Positions 35,732-45,069 of a stretch of 64,000 nt of DNA are shown one piece after another. How positions within the stretch are numbered: position 1 is the stretch's first letter; each line of letters opens with the position of its first letter. The notes below the pieces were generated by a model. The model saw nothing but the letters and a program-made list of their open reading frames with translations, did no database searches and had not been told where the DNA came from. Both the position numbers and the translations under genes were made by a program. Source of the stretch: Aureimonas psammosilenae. Lineage in GTDB: Bacteria; Pseudomonadota; Alphaproteobacteria; Rhizobiales; Rhizobiaceae. The stretch spans positions 124,001 through 188,000 of the forward strand of contig NZ_WEZG01000001.1 of NCBI RefSeq assembly GCF_009176975.1, read 5' to 3'.

Positions 35732-36571
35732 ATGAAGGCGCCGGGAACCGCACTCGTGACCGGCGCCACCGGCGGCATCGGCCGCTGGATTGCCCTTGGC
35801 CTCGCCGAGGCCGGCCATCCGGTCGTCCTCGTCGGGCGAAACCGCGAGCGCGGCGAGGGGGTGCGCTCCTGGATCGCTGCGAAGGTTCCAAGCGCGCGGA
35901 CCGAACTCGTTCTTCTCGATCTGTCCTCGATTGCCGAGACGCGAAACCTCGGCCGGCGCATCGCGAGCGAACACGGCGACCTGTCGCTTCTGGTTCTCAA
36001 CGCCGGCACCTTCACCGCCCGGCGGCAGGTCACGCCGGAAGGCCACGAGAGGGTGCTCGCCACCAACCACCTCTCGCCCTTCGTGCTGATGCGGGAACTG
36101 GAAGAAGTGCTGCGCGTCAACGCGCCGGCCCGCATCGTGACGGTCGGCTCGAACTCCTCCGACCGCGCCTCCATCGATCCCGGCAATCTGGAACTGACGC
36201 GCGGCTGGAACATGCTGCGCGCCTATGCGCGCTCCAAGCTCGCCGTGACGATGGCGACCTTCGACGCGGCGCGGCGGCTCCAAGGAACGGGCGTCACCGC
36301 CAACGTGGTTCATCCGGGGGCGGTGGCGACGAACCTTATCCGGACGCCCGGCATCATCGGCCTGTCCTGGCGGATGCTGGCGCCCTTCTTCCGCAGCGAG
36401 GAGGAAGGCGCGGTGACACCGCTCCATATGGCTTTGTCGCCGACCTTACGGGAAGCGACGGGCCTTTACCTGAAGGACCGCCGCGCGGTGCCCCCAAATC
36501 CCCGCGCGCTCGATCCCGCCCTCGTGTCGCGCGTCTGCTTTGAAACGGAACGGTTGATCGGCCGTTCCTAG
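35732..36571 (+). CDS. Short-chain dehydrogenase, retinol dehydrogenase-like
   Basis: A 279-residue SDR. The NAD(P) motif is ALVTGATGGIGRWIALGLAE (residues 7-26), an Arg at the end of strand 2 (LVGRNRERG) favours NADP, then LLVLNAGTFTARR and the active-site AYARSKLAVTMATF with Tyr and Lys. The overall form matches human-type retinol dehydrogenase-like SDRs, which are widespread in bacteria without a known substrate. It overlaps the convergent SDR gene at its end by 4 bases. Confidence 0.88.
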   Translation: MKAPGTALVTGATGGIGRWIALGLAEAGHPVVLVGRNRERGEGVRSWIAAKVPSARTELVLLDLSSIAETRNLGRRIASEHGDLSLLVLNAGTFTARRQVTPEGHERVLATNHLSPFVLMRELEEVLRVNAPARIVTVGSNSSDRASIDPGNLELTRGWNMLRAYARSKLAVTMATFDAARRLQGTGVTANVVHPGAVATNLIRTPGIIGLSWRMLAPFFRSEEEGAVTPLHMALSPTLREATGLYLKDRRAVPPNPRALDPALVSRVCFETERLIGRS

Positions 36572-37587
36572 CGCCGCTTCTTGCGCAGGGCCAGAAGAAC
36601 GAGCGCCCCACCGAGCGCGCCGGCGGCCAGAGCGCCGCGATGGCGGGAAGCCAGCATCTGGAGGCTGAAGCCGCGCGACTCGTCGTCGAAGGGACCGCGC
36701 GCCGGCGAGGCTTTGCGCGAGGGCGAAAAAAGGGTCGGATCGCGAAGCGCGGCGGCGCGGTGGTTGTCGGTCGTCTGCCCGTCATAGCCGAGCCGCCGGA
36801 TCACCTTGTCCATCAGCGACGGCGACAGCTTGTTGGCGAGGGCGAAAAGCGTCGTGACGCCGGAAATCTGGATCTCGCGCCTTGGCTTCGTCGCGGCCAG
36901 CAACACGGCATCGGCCACGATCTCCGGCTGATAAACGGGTTTTGCCGGCCGCGGCGGGCGCTTCATGTGCGACACGGCATGGCTGAAGAAGGGCGTGTTG
37001 ACGGCGGGGGGAAAGAGCGTCGTGATCCGCACCCGGCTGCCTTCCTGAAGAAGTTCGCTGCGCACCGCGTCGGCAAAACCGCGCACCGCGTATTTCGCGC
37101 CCGAATAGGATGTCAGGAGCGGCATGCCGTGGAAGGCCGCGGCCGAGCAGATGTTGATGACCGTGCCGCTATCGCGCGGTCTCATCCGCTTCAAAGCGAC
37201 GCGCGTTCCGTTCACGGTTCCGAGATAGGTGACATCGGTGACGCGGCGAAATTCTTCGTCGGACACGTCGAGAAAGGGCCCGAAGACCCCGTTTCCGGCG
37301 CAGTTCACCCAGGCCTCCACGGCCCCGAGCGCAGCTTCCAGCCGCGTCGCCGCTTGGTCGAGAGCAGTGGCGTCCGACACATCGGCGATGGCGAAGGCGC
37401 TTGTTCCACCCGCATGCCGGATCTCGTCCTGCGTGTCTGAAAGCCCCGCTTCCCCGCGGGCGATCAGGCCGACATGCCAGCCTGCGCGGGCGAAAGCCAA
37501 GGCGCTGGCGCGTCCGATGCCCGACGACCCGCCGGTGATGACGACGACGCGCGCACGGCCATGAGGGCCAAGCGAAGAAGAAAGCAT
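36568..37587 (-). CDS. Short-chain dehydrogenase with C-terminal membrane anchor
   Basis: A 339-residue SDR. Its core has VVVITGGSSGIGRASALAF (residues 14-32), WVNCAGNGVFGPF, ICSAAAFHGMPLLTSYSGAK with Ser, Tyr and Lys, and FPPAVNTPFFSH. It is about 90 residues longer than a simple SDR; the C-terminus carries a disordered basic stretch and then a single hydrophobic helix, GALAAGALGGALVLLALR, ending in KKRR, consistent with tail-anchoring to the cytoplasmic membrane. ATG 37587 is used; upstream in-frame extension is unlike the family. Substrate unknown. It is the third SDR in 2.7 kb. Confidence 0.88.
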   Translation of the reverse strand: MLSSSLGPHGRARVVVITGGSSGIGRASALAFARAGWHVGLIARGEAGLSDTQDEIRHAGGTSAFAIADVSDATALDQAATRLEAALGAVEAWVNCAGNGVFGPFLDVSDEEFRRVTDVTYLGTVNGTRVALKRMRPRDSGTVINICSAAAFHGMPLLTSYSGAKYAVRGFADAVRSELLQEGSRVRITTLFPPAVNTPFFSHAVSHMKRPPRPAKPVYQPEIVADAVLLAATKPRREIQISGVTTLFALANKLSPSLMDKVIRRLGYDGQTTDNHRAAALRDPTLFSPSRKASPARGPFDDESRGFSLQMLASRHRGALAAGALGGALVLLALRKKRR

Positions 37588-37913
37588 GGAATCACCATAG
37601 GCAGCAGAACATCGCCTCGCGGCCGTCCGAGGCCCGCTTGTCCTCCGCGCGGCTGAGCGAAGCAAGGCTACCACGTTGCAATCGCGACACCTCGCCATCG
37701 CAATGCAGCATGAAAAGCGTTGCGCGACCCATGGTCCTCTTGCAAGGGAGGGATAACTCGGCGCAATAAGCCGCGAACAGACCACTTGCGGCGTCCGTGA
37801 ACATCGGACCACGGGCGGGGCCGGTGCGTGTCGCCATCCATAAGACTTCTCGTCGGACGGATGGTTCCAGGCATATCGGCCGTCGAACGCATTCAACGGA
37901 TGATCGGCAGGCA
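37588..37913. promoter_or_regulatory. Intergenic region upstream of cyoA
   Basis: 326 bases between the diverging SDR gene and cyoA. It must hold the cyo promoter, but no -35/-10 pair stands out. I see GTTGCAATCGCGA and TCGCAATGCAG near 37675-37710, with a GCAAT motif in both, and no coding region I would support. A minus-strand open frame here (37592-37954) has no recognisable protein. Confidence 0.4.
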
Positions 37914-38828
37914 ATGACGGAATCGCCCAGTTCGAAAGGCAGACGGTTGCGCACGCTTCTCGCGGTAGGCGCAGCGGTTCTCCCTCTTTCGTCGTGTATC
38001 GGTGTTTTGAACCCGGTGGGACCGGTCGGCGCCGCGCAGAAGCAGATCCTCTACGATTCGACCGCGATCATGGTCGTGGCCGTGTTGATCCCGATCATCC
38101 TGATGACGGTGTTCTTCGCCTGGTGGTACCGGGCGGACAACGTGAAGGCGACCTATCGTCCGACCTGGGCCTATTCGGGCGCCGTGGAACTGGTGGTCTG
38201 GGCCGTTCCGATCCTGATCGTCCTGTTTCTGGGCGGCATCACCTGGATCGGCACGCATCGTCTCGATCCGCCCCGGCCGCTGGAAGGCGGGCGCGAGCCG
38301 ATCGAGATCCAGGTCGTATCGATGAACTGGAAATGGCTCTTCATCTACCCGTCGATGAACGTCGCCACCGTGAACGAACTCGTTCTGCCGGTGGGCCAGC
38401 CGGTGCGCTTCCGACTGACGTCGGCGACCGTGATGAACACCTTCTTCGTGCCCCAGCTCGGCACGATGATCTACACCATGAACGGCATGGAAACGAAGTT
38501 GCACCTCCAGGCCGACCACGAGGGGACCTACGAGGGCCTGTCGGCGCATTACAGCGGCGACGGCTTCTCCGACATGCGCTTCCAGACGCGCGCCATGTCT
38601 CCGCTCGATTTCAGCAACTGGGTCGGGCAAACGCGCGGCACGGGCGACATGCTCGACACGGCCGCCTATTCCCGGCTCGTCGAAGAAAGCAAGGACGTGA
38701 AGCCTTATACGTACCGGGCCGTCGATCCCGGGCTCTTCAATTCCATCGTTCTGCGCACCGCGCCCGAAGCGCCGGGGCCGCAGAAGGGCGAGCCGCGCAT
38801 CGACGTGTCGCCGCGCTCGGAGGGCTGA
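37914..38828 (+). CDS. cyoA: Cytochrome bo3 ubiquinol oxidase subunit II
   Basis: A 304-residue lipoprotein subunit of the heme-copper quinol oxidase. ATG 37914 gives a lipoprotein signal peptide with lipobox LSSC around residues 23-26 (LLAVGAAVLPLSSC). Two membrane helices follow (AIMVVAVLIPIILMTVFFAW and ELVVWAVPILIVLFLGGI), then the periplasmic cupredoxin domain with VSMNWKWLFIYP and NTFFVPQLGTMIYTMNGM. The copper-A ligands of cytochrome c oxidases are absent, as expected for a quinol oxidase. It opens the cyoABCD operon, with cyoB starting 3 bases after its stop. Confidence 0.96.
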   Translation: MTESPSSKGRRLRTLLAVGAAVLPLSSCIGVLNPVGPVGAAQKQILYDSTAIMVVAVLIPIILMTVFFAWWYRADNVKATYRPTWAYSGAVELVVWAVPILIVLFLGGITWIGTHRLDPPRPLEGGREPIEIQVVSMNWKWLFIYPSMNVATVNELVLPVGQPVRFRLTSATVMNTFFVPQLGTMIYTMNGMETKLHLQADHEGTYEGLSAHYSGDGFSDMRFQTRAMSPLDFSNWVGQTRGTGDMLDTAAYSRLVEESKDVKPYTYRAVDPGLFNSIVLRTAPEAPGPQKGEPRIDVSPRSEG

Positions 38829-38831
38829 GAC

Positions 38832-40835
38832 ATGCTGGGCAAACTGACCTGGGACGCCATTCCGTTCCATGATCCGATTCCGATGGTGGCGGCCGGCGGC
38901 GCAGGCGCCGTGGTTCTCGCCACCCTCGCCTGGGTCCTGGTGAAGGGCCACTTCCCGTATCTCTGGAAGGAATGGATCACCTCCGTCGATCACAAGCGGA
39001 TCGGCGTGATGTACGTGCTGATGGCGCTGGTGATGCTGATCCGCGGCTTCGCGGACGCGCTCATGATGCGCTCGCAGCAGGCGCTCGCCTACGACGCGCC
39101 GGGCTATCTGCCGCCCGAGCACTACGACCAGATCTTCTCGGCGCACGGGACGATCATGATCTTCTTCGTCGCCATGCCCTTCATGATCGGCTTGATGAAC
39201 TACGTCCTGCCGCTGCAGCTCGGCGTGCGCGACGTGGCCTTCCCGACCTTCAACTCGGTGTCCTTCTGGCTGACGGCTTCGGGCGTCCTCCTAATGAACC
39301 TGTCGCTGGTGGTCGGCGAATTCTCGCGCGCCACCTGGCTCGCCTATCCGCCCTTGTCGGGCATCAAGTTCTCGCCGGGGGTCGGCGTCGACTACTACCT
39401 ATGGGCCTTGCAGATATCGGGTCTCGGCACCCTGATGTCGGGCGTGAACCTCGTGGTGACCATCCTCAAGATGCGCGCGCCGGGCATGACCTACACGCGC
39501 ATGCCGATGTTCTGCTGGACCTCGCTCGCCTCCAACCTCCTGATCGTCGCCGCCTTCCCGATCCTGACGGCGACGCTCGCGATGCTGATCCTCGATCGCT
39601 ATCTCGACTTCCACTTCTTCACCAATGACGGTGGCGGCAGCGTCATGCTGTACATGAACCTCATCTGGGCATGGGGTCACCCGGAGGTCTACATCCTCAT
39701 CCTGCCGGCCTTCGGCATCTTCTCGGAGGTGGTTTCGACCTTCTCCTCCAAGCCGCTCTTCGGCTACCGCTCGATGATCGCGGCCACCATGGTGATCTGC
39801 ATCCTGTCCTTCATGGTCTGGCTGCACCACTTCTTCACCATGGGCGCGGGCGCCAACGTCAACGCGATCTTCGGCATCATGTCGATGATCATCGCCATCC
39901 CGACGGGCGTGAAGGTCTTCAACTGGCTCTTCACCATGTATGGCGGGCGCATCCGCTACACGACCCCGATGCTGTGGGCTGTCTCCTTCATCATCACCTT
40001 CACCATCGGCGGCGTGACCGGCGTTCTTCTCGCCATCCCGCCGGTCGACTTCGTGCTCCACAACTCCTTGTTCCTCGTGGCGCACTTCCACAACGTCATC
40101 ATCGGCGGCGTGCTCTTCGGCGCCTTCGCGGGCTACACCTACTGGTTCCCGAAGGCCTTCGGCTTCCGGCTCGACGAGCGCCTCGGCAAGTGGGCCTTCT
40201 GGTGCTGGACGGTCGGCTTCTACCTCGCCTTCACGCCGCTCTACGTCGTCGGCCTGATGGGCATGACGCGCCGCATGCAGCATTTCGAGGTCGCGGCCTG
40301 GTATCCCTGGATTCTCGTGGCGGGCTTCGGCGCCCTCGTGATCGCGGCCGGCATCGGCTTCCAGGTCTGGCAGCTCGTCTACTCGATCCGCCACCGGGAG
40401 GAACTGCGCGACGTGTCGGGCGATCCCTGGGATGGCCGCACCTTGGAATGGATCACGACCTCGCCGCCGCCGGTGTTCAACTTCGCCACGCTTCCGAACG
40501 TGAAGGGCGAGGAAGTCTACTGGGGCATGAAGCAGGCCGCCATCACGCAGGCGCAGCTCTCGCAGATGCCGAAATACGAGCATATCGAGATGCCGAAGAA
40601 CTCGCCGACCGGTTTCGTTTCGGCCGTGTTCTCCACCATGGTCGGTTTCGCGATGATCTGGCACATCTGGTGGATGGCCGTTCTCGGGCTGGTCGGCGCC
40701 TTCGGGTTGTTCGTGGTCTTCGCGTGGCGCGACCACGACGAGTATGAAATTCCGGTCGAGGAAGTGGAGCGCGCCGATGCCGAGCGCCGGCGCCAGAAGG
40801 CCGCTCTCCTGATCCGCGAAGGGGTGCAGGTATGA
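38832..40835 (+). CDS. cyoB: Cytochrome bo3 ubiquinol oxidase subunit I
   Basis: The 667-residue catalytic subunit that reduces oxygen to water and pumps protons. Metal ligands are visible: His 105 in [10 protein letters not shown] and His 420 (low-spin heme), His 283 with Tyr 287 in [10 protein letters not shown] (copper B and the cross-linked Tyr), His 332-333 in LHHFFTMG (copper B), and His 418 in VAHFHNVI (high-spin heme). About 15 membrane helices fit CyoB, which is longer than mitochondrial-type subunit I at both ends. It overlaps cyoC by ATGA. Confidence 0.97.
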   Translation: MLGKLTWDAIPFHDPIPMVAAGGAGAVVLATLAWVLVKGHFPYLWKEWITSVDHKRIGVMYVLMALVMLIRGFADALMMRSQQALAYDAPGYLPPEHYDQIFSAHGTIMIFFVAMPFMIGLMNYVLPLQLGVRDVAFPTFNSVSFWLTASGVLLMNLSLVVGEFSRATWLAYPPLSGIKFSPGVGVDYYLWALQISGLGTLMSGVNLVVTILKMRAPGMTYTRMPMFCWTSLASNLLIVAAFPILTATLAMLILDRYLDFHFFTNDGGGSVMLYMNLIWAWGHPEVYILILPAFGIFSEVVSTFSSKPLFGYRSMIAATMVICILSFMVWLHHFFTMGAGANVNAIFGIMSMIIAIPTGVKVFNWLFTMYGGRIRYTTPMLWAVSFIITFTIGGVTGVLLAIPPVDFVLHNSLFLVAHFHNVIIGGVLFGAFAGYTYWFPKAFGFRLDERLGKWAFWCWTVGFYLAFTPLYVVGLMGMTRRMQHFEVAAWYPWILVAGFGALVIAAGIGFQVWQLVYSIRHREELRDVSGDPWDGRTLEWITTSPPPVFNFATLPNVKGEEVYWGMKQAAITQAQLSQMPKYEHIEMPKNSPTGFVSAVFSTMVGFAMIWHIWWMAVLGLVGAFGLFVVFAWRDHDEYEIPVEEVERADAERRRQKAALLIREGVQV

Positions 40836-41533
40836 GTCACGGCGCAATCGGGAATCCCGCCGACCCGTATATGCTCGGGCACGGCCGCGAAGACGGCGGC
40901 CGTCAGGGAGACCCCCATCATATCGGCCATGGCGGGGAGTCGGATGCTCCCGGCCATGGTGCCGGCGGCCCCAGCCCCAAGCGCATCATCGTCGGCTACG
41001 GCTTCTGGATCTTCCTGCTGTCCGACATCATTATGTTCTCGGCCTTCTTCGCCGCCTTCGCGGTGTTGCGGGACGCGACCGATGGCGGACCGACGGGCCG
41101 TGAGATCTTCGACCTGCCCTTCGTGGCGGTGGAAACCACGCTGCTCCTGATCTCGAGCTTCACCTGCGGCATGGCCGGCCTCGCCATGGCGCAGAAGAAC
41201 CAGCTCTGGTTCCAGATCATGATGGCGGTGACCTTCGTGTTCGGCGCGGGCTTCCTGGCGATGGAAGTCTACGAGTTCCACCATCTCATCGAGATCGGCG
41301 CGGGTCCCTCGCGTTCGGCCTTCCTGTCTTCGTTCTTCGCCCTCGTCGGCTGCCACGGCATCCACGTCTTCGGCGGCTCGCTTTGGCTGCTGACGATGAT
41401 GGCGCAGGTTCTGGTCAAGGGCTTCACGCCCAACATGGAGCGGCGCTTCCTCTGCTTCTCCTTGTTCTGGCACGCGCTCGACATCGTCTGGGTCGCCGTC
41501 TTCACCATCGTCTATCTTCTGGGAGCTGGTTGA
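40832..41533 (+). CDS. cyoC: Cytochrome bo3 ubiquinol oxidase subunit III
   Basis: A 233-residue subunit III with a His/Gly-rich soluble N-terminus of about 45 residues (for example [18 protein letters not shown]) and five membrane helices, one fewer pair than cytochrome c oxidase subunit III, as usual for Cyo[21 protein letters not shown] carries the conserved Glu, and [18 protein letters not shown] the conserved His motif. Its stop overlaps the ATG of cyoD by one base (TGATG). Confidence 0.95.
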   Translation: MSHGAIGNPADPYMLGHGREDGGRQGDPHHIGHGGESDAPGHGAGGPSPKRIIVGYGFWIFLLSDIIMFSAFFAAFAVLRDATDGGPTGREIFDLPFVAVETTLLLISSFTCGMAGLAMAQKNQLWFQIMMAVTFVFGAGFLAMEVYEFHHLIEIGAGPSRSAFLSSFFALVGCHGIHVFGGSLWLLTMMAQVLVKGFTPNMERRFLCFSLFWHALDIVWVAVFTIVYLLGAG

Positions 41534-41949
41534 TGAACACCTCGACCACGTCCGAATACGATCCGCACGGCAAGGACGTCGCGCCGGGCGACGACAAGGC
41601 CGAGCACGGGCACGACCTGCGCTCGGGGATCATCAACTATGTCCTCGGCTTCGTCTTCGCCGGTCTCCTGACGGCGGCGTCCTTCTATCTCGCGGGAAGC
41701 GACACCATCTACGCACCGGGCATCCCCGTCGCGCTGATCGTGCTCGCCATCGCGCAGATGGGCGTCCACCTCGTGTTCTTCCTCCATCTCACGACCGGCC
41801 CGGACAACACCAACAACGTCCTGGCGCTCGCCTTCGGCGTTCTGATCGTGGTGCTGGTGGTGGGCGGCACACTCTGGATCATGTCGAACCTTCATTCGAA
41901 CATGGTGCCGTACAATCCGATGAACTACTTCAACCAGATGCCGCTTTGA
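41533..41949 (+). CDS. cyoD: Cytochrome bo3 ubiquinol oxidase subunit IV
   Basis: A 138-residue subunit IV with a charged N-terminal tail of about 36 residues (KDVAPGDDKAEHGHDLRS) and three membrane helices: about 40-58, 67-91 (including ALIVLAIAQMGVHLVFFLHL) and 103-122 (ALAFGVLIVVLVVGGTLWIM). This matches the COX4_pro / CyoD type. GGGAGC lies before the ATG. Last gene of the operon; a terminator stands 120 bases beyond. No heme O synthase gene (cyoE) follows in this window. Confidence 0.94.
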   Translation: MNTSTTSEYDPHGKDVAPGDDKAEHGHDLRSGIINYVLGFVFAGLLTAASFYLAGSDTIYAPGIPVALIVLAIAQMGVHLVFFLHLTTGPDNTNNVLALAFGVLIVVLVVGGTLWIMSNLHSNMVPYNPMNYFNQMPL

Positions 41950-42068
41950 AGCATCCACGGCCCGCCCGGCGGGCCGTGACGATCCGGCGCATGGAACGTG
42001 CGGGGGAGGGCCATAGTTTGCCCTTCACCTTTCACGGGGACGAAGCGTCGGTGCGATCTGTGACTTTC

Positions 42069-42102
42069 ACGACCGCGACCATCTCCATGGTCGCGGTCGT
42101 TT
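42069..42102 (+). terminator. Rho-independent terminator of the cyo operon
   Basis: A perfect 13-base stem CGACCGCGACCAT / ATGGTCGCGGTCG with a 4-base loop, followed by TTTT. It stands 120 bases after cyoD and 47 bases before the next gene on the plus strand, so it isolates the cyo operon. Confidence 0.9.
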
Positions 42103-42148
42103 TGCGACCGGGCCTCCTCGTTCCATTCCTTGGAGACGTCCCGTCCGA

Positions 42149-43957
42149 ATGAGACCCTACCCGCTCACCGGCCCTTTTCCGAACCGCCAGGAACTCCAGG
42201 GAATGCCGCTGGACTCCTATGCCGCGCTGGGGGACGGGCGGTCCGTCGCCCTGTCCGGCGCCGACGGATCGATTGACTGGTGGTGCGTGCCGAACATGGA
42301 TTCGCCACCGATGTTCGACCGGCTGCTCGCCGAGGACACGGGCGGTTGCTTCGTTCTGGCCCCGACCGGCTCCTTCACCGTGGAGCGCGGCTATCGCGAC
42401 GGCAGCAACGTCTTCGAAACCGTCTTCACGACGCCGACCGGCCGGGCGCGGCTGACCGATTCCTTGAACTCCGGCCATGCCGGCCGGCTTCCCTGGTGCG
42501 AACTCGCGCGCCGCGTGGAAGGGATCGAGGGCCGCGTCGAGTTCCAGATGCGCCTCGTCTTCGGCACCCGCGCCGATACGATCTGCCCCTATCTTTCGCG
42601 CAACGACAACGCCACGACCTTCAATGTCGGTGACGTGATCGGCCTCCTGCGCGTCAGCGACGGCATCACCCTCGACTCCGAGGACGACCTCGAAATCCAC
42701 GGCTCCTTCGCCGTGTCGGCCGGCGAGCGCCAGACCGTCGGTATCCTCGCCGGCGAGAACGAGCCGCTCGTCGCCGCGACGATCGAGGAGATCGACCGGC
42801 GCATCGACATCGCCGATGCCGAATGGCGTCAGTGGTCGGACGATATCGGCTATGACGGCAAGTTCGGCGCGGTGGTCAATCGCAGCGCCCTCGCATTGAA
42901 GCTCCTTCTTTATTCCCCAAGCGGCGCCATCGCGGCGGCGGCCACGACATCGCTGCCGGAGGGCTTCGGCTCGGGCAAGAACTACGACTACCGCTTCGCC
43001 TGGGTGCGCGACGCCTCCTACACGATCAAGGCGTTCCTGCGCATCGGCGCAAAGGCGGAAGCCAAGGCCGCCTTCACCTGGTTGATGAAGTGCCTCGACC
43101 GGCATGGGCCCCATGTCTGCTACAACCTGCAAGGGGAACTCGCCGACGACGTGCGCGAATACGATCTGCCCGGCTATCGCGGCGAAGCGCCGGTGGTGGC
43201 CGGCAACCAGGCGGCCAAGCAGCACCAGCACGGCATCTTCGGCGACATCTTCGAAACGGCGGCGCGTTTCGTCCAGGCCGGTAACATTCTCGATCCGCGC
43301 TCGGGCGCGGTGCTGGCGAGCCTTGCGGACTTGGCCGTGGAAAGCTGGCGCACGAAGGATTCCGGCATTTGGGAACTGTCCGAGCTTCGCCATTACACGA
43401 TGTCGAAGATTTCCACGTGGCAGGGGCTGGCGCGGGCCGTGGAGCTTGCCGATGGCGGCCATATCCCCTCCACCTGCCGCGAGCGCTGGGCGCGCGGACG
43501 CGACCGCATGGCGCAGTGGATCGACGCGAACTGCTGGTCGGAGGAAAAGCAGGCCTATGTCTTCTATCCGGGCTCCGACCAGCTCGACGCCTCGCTCGCG
43601 CTGGCCGTCCGCTTCGGCTACGACGGACACGACCGCCTGGAAAAGACGCTGCGGGCGATCGATCGCGAACTCGGCGCGGGACCCTTCCATTACCGTTACA
43701 ACGAAGTGAAGGGTGACGAAGGCTGCTTCCTCGCCTGCACCTTCTGGGTTCTCGAAGGGCTTGCCCTTCTCGGGCACCGGGATGAGGCCGAGCGCCGCTT
43801 CGCCGAGGTCATCGAGACCCTCGACCACGGCACCGGGGTGTTCAGCGAGATGATCGACGCCGAAACGCACGAATATCTCGGCAACCTGCCGCAGGGCCTG
43901 ACGCATCTGGCCCTCATCCAGACCGCCGCCACCCTGTCCGGGCACAAGCTCCTTTAG
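42149..43957 (+). CDS. Glycoside hydrolase family 15 protein (glucoamylase/trehalase-like)
   Basis: A 602-residue GH15 enzyme. The N-terminal domain of about 220 residues begins with YAALGDGRSVALSGADGSID, typical of bacterial GH15 proteins, followed by the (alpha/alpha)6 barrel. Catalytic-region motifs are DYRFAWVRDASYTIKAF (residues about 275-291), DSGIWELSELRHYTMSKIST (general acid Glu) and YNEVKGDEGCFLACTFWVLE (general base Glu). No signal peptide is seen, so it acts in the cytoplasm, probably on maltooligosaccharides, or on trehalose as in mycobacterial relatives. It follows the cyo terminator and is convergent with the next gene, with a 4-base overlap. Confidence 0.9.
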   Translation: MRPYPLTGPFPNRQELQGMPLDSYAALGDGRSVALSGADGSIDWWCVPNMDSPPMFDRLLAEDTGGCFVLAPTGSFTVERGYRDGSNVFETVFTTPTGRARLTDSLNSGHAGRLPWCELARRVEGIEGRVEFQMRLVFGTRADTICPYLSRNDNATTFNVGDVIGLLRVSDGITLDSEDDLEIHGSFAVSAGERQTVGILAGENEPLVAATIEEIDRRIDIADAEWRQWSDDIGYDGKFGAVVNRSALALKLLLYSPSGAIAAAATTSLPEGFGSGKNYDYRFAWVRDASYTIKAFLRIGAKAEAKAAFTWLMKCLDRHGPHVCYNLQGELADDVREYDLPGYRGEAPVVAGNQAAKQHQHGIFGDIFETAARFVQAGNILDPRSGAVLASLADLAVESWRTKDSGIWELSELRHYTMSKISTWQGLARAVELADGGHIPSTCRERWARGRDRMAQWIDANCWSEEKQAYVFYPGSDQLDASLALAVRFGYDGHDRLEKTLRAIDRELGAGPFHYRYNEVKGDEGCFLACTFWVLEGLALLGHRDEAERRFAEVIETLDHGTGVFSEMIDAETHEYLGNLPQGLTHLALIQTAATLSGHKLL

Positions 43958-45021
43958 AACGCGTAGCGGACCTCGCAATAGGGGAGGGTCTCGCCCATCC
44001 AGCCGAGGAAGCAGTCCAGCCATTGCCGCTTCCACGGCGTGCGGTAGCGCAGGTTCTCCATGCCGCTTTCGCTGCGCTTCACCTCTTGGATGTCCGGCCG
44101 CCACAGAAGGTCCTCGGCACGCGGATGCCAGTCCATGTTCACGCGGTGCAGGCCCTCGTTATGGGTCAGCATGATGACTTCGCATTTGAACTGACGCTTG
44201 GCGGCGGGCTCCAGAACGGCGTCGATCTCGGCGAACAGTTCGCGCCATTCCGCTTCCCATCCCTCGTGGACGATCACTGGCGAGAAGTTGGCGTGCACCT
44301 CGTAGCCGGCGCGCACGAAATCGTTGATCGCGCGGATGCGCTCCCCAATCGGGCTCGTCCGGACATCCACCACTTTCGCCATCGCCTCCGGCATCAGCGA
44401 GAAGCGCACGCGGGTTCGCTTCTGCGGATCGTAGCCGAGGAGATCGGGATTGACGAACTTCGTGGCGAACGAGCCCTTGGCATTCGGAATGTCGCGAAAG
44501 GCGGCGACGAGATCGCGCACATTGCCGGATACGAGCGCATCCACCGACAGGTCGCCGTTCTCGCCGAGATCATAGACCCAATCCACCGGATCGACCGTGT
44601 TCGGCTCGACCTTGGCCCCGAGCTTCTTGGCATGGCGGAAAAGGGCGCGGGTGATGTCCTCGATATTGACGAAGACGCTGACCGGATTGGCATAGCCCTT
44701 TCGCCTCGGCACGTAGCAATAAGCGCAGGCCATGGCGCAGCCGTTGGAAGAGGACGGCGCGATGAAGTCGGCGCTTCGCCCGTTCGGACGCATGGTCATC
44801 GTCTTCTTGACGCCGAGAACGAGGACCTCGCGCTTCAACCGCAGCCAATCCTCGGCCAGCGCCCGATCCTCGAAGAGCTGCGGGATCTTCCAATGGCTCT
44901 CCACCTCGATCCGCTCCGCCTCCGGATAACGCTCCAGCACCTCGCGTCCGCGCGGGTAATCGCGGACGGCGGGCTCCAGATAGATGCGGCGAGGCTCGAT
45001 CAGCGTGCGGGGCAGGGCCAT
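43954..45021 (-). CDS. Spore photoproduct lyase family radical SAM protein (second)
   Basis: A 355-residue radical SAM protein. CAMACAYC supplies CxxxCxxC at residues 95, 99 and 102 of the ATG-45021 start, followed by YVPRRKGYANP. Further blocks are VFVNIEDITRALFRHAKKLG, TKFVNPDLLGYDP, RVRFSLMPEAMAKVV, and FSPVIVHEGWEAEW, which parallel TKFAG, RVRFSLNP and APIILAEGW of the protein at 31481, so the two share a fold and probably an ancestor. It belongs to the SPL-family group found in non-sporulating alphaproteobacteria. The Cys seen at residue 162 in the first is not obvious here, so its reaction may differ. The start is uncertain: neither ATG 45021 nor an in-frame TTG at 45042 has a good ribosome site. 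It follows glcE by 48 bases. Confidence 0.83.
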   Translation of the reverse strand: MALPRTLIEPRRIYLEPAVRDYPRGREVLERYPEAERIEVESHWKIPQLFEDRALAEDWLRLKREVLVLGVKKTMTMRPNGRSADFIAPSSSNGCAMACAYCYVPRRKGYANPVSVFVNIEDITRALFRHAKKLGAKVEPNTVDPVDWVYDLGENGDLSVDALVSGNVRDLVAAFRDIPNAKGSFATKFVNPDLLGYDPQKRTRVRFSLMPEAMAKVVDVRTSPIGERIRAINDFVRAGYEVHANFSPVIVHEGWEAEWRELFAEIDAVLEPAAKRQFKCEVIMLTHNEGLHRVNMDWHPRAEDLLWRPDIQEVKRSESGMENLRYRTPWKRQWLDCFLGWMGETLPYCEVRYAF

Positions 45022-45069
45022 GGGAGGGGAGATGGCGCGCAACGCCGCCTGCGACAGGCAGGCACGGCG

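Noticed and set aside
37592..37954. Minus-strand 120-codon frame upstream of cyoA
   Set aside because: No ribosome site or domain, overlaps the cyoA start and probable promoter.
41946..42152. Plus-strand 68-codon frame after cyoD
   Set aside because: It runs through the 13-base-pair terminator stem, so it is not a gene.
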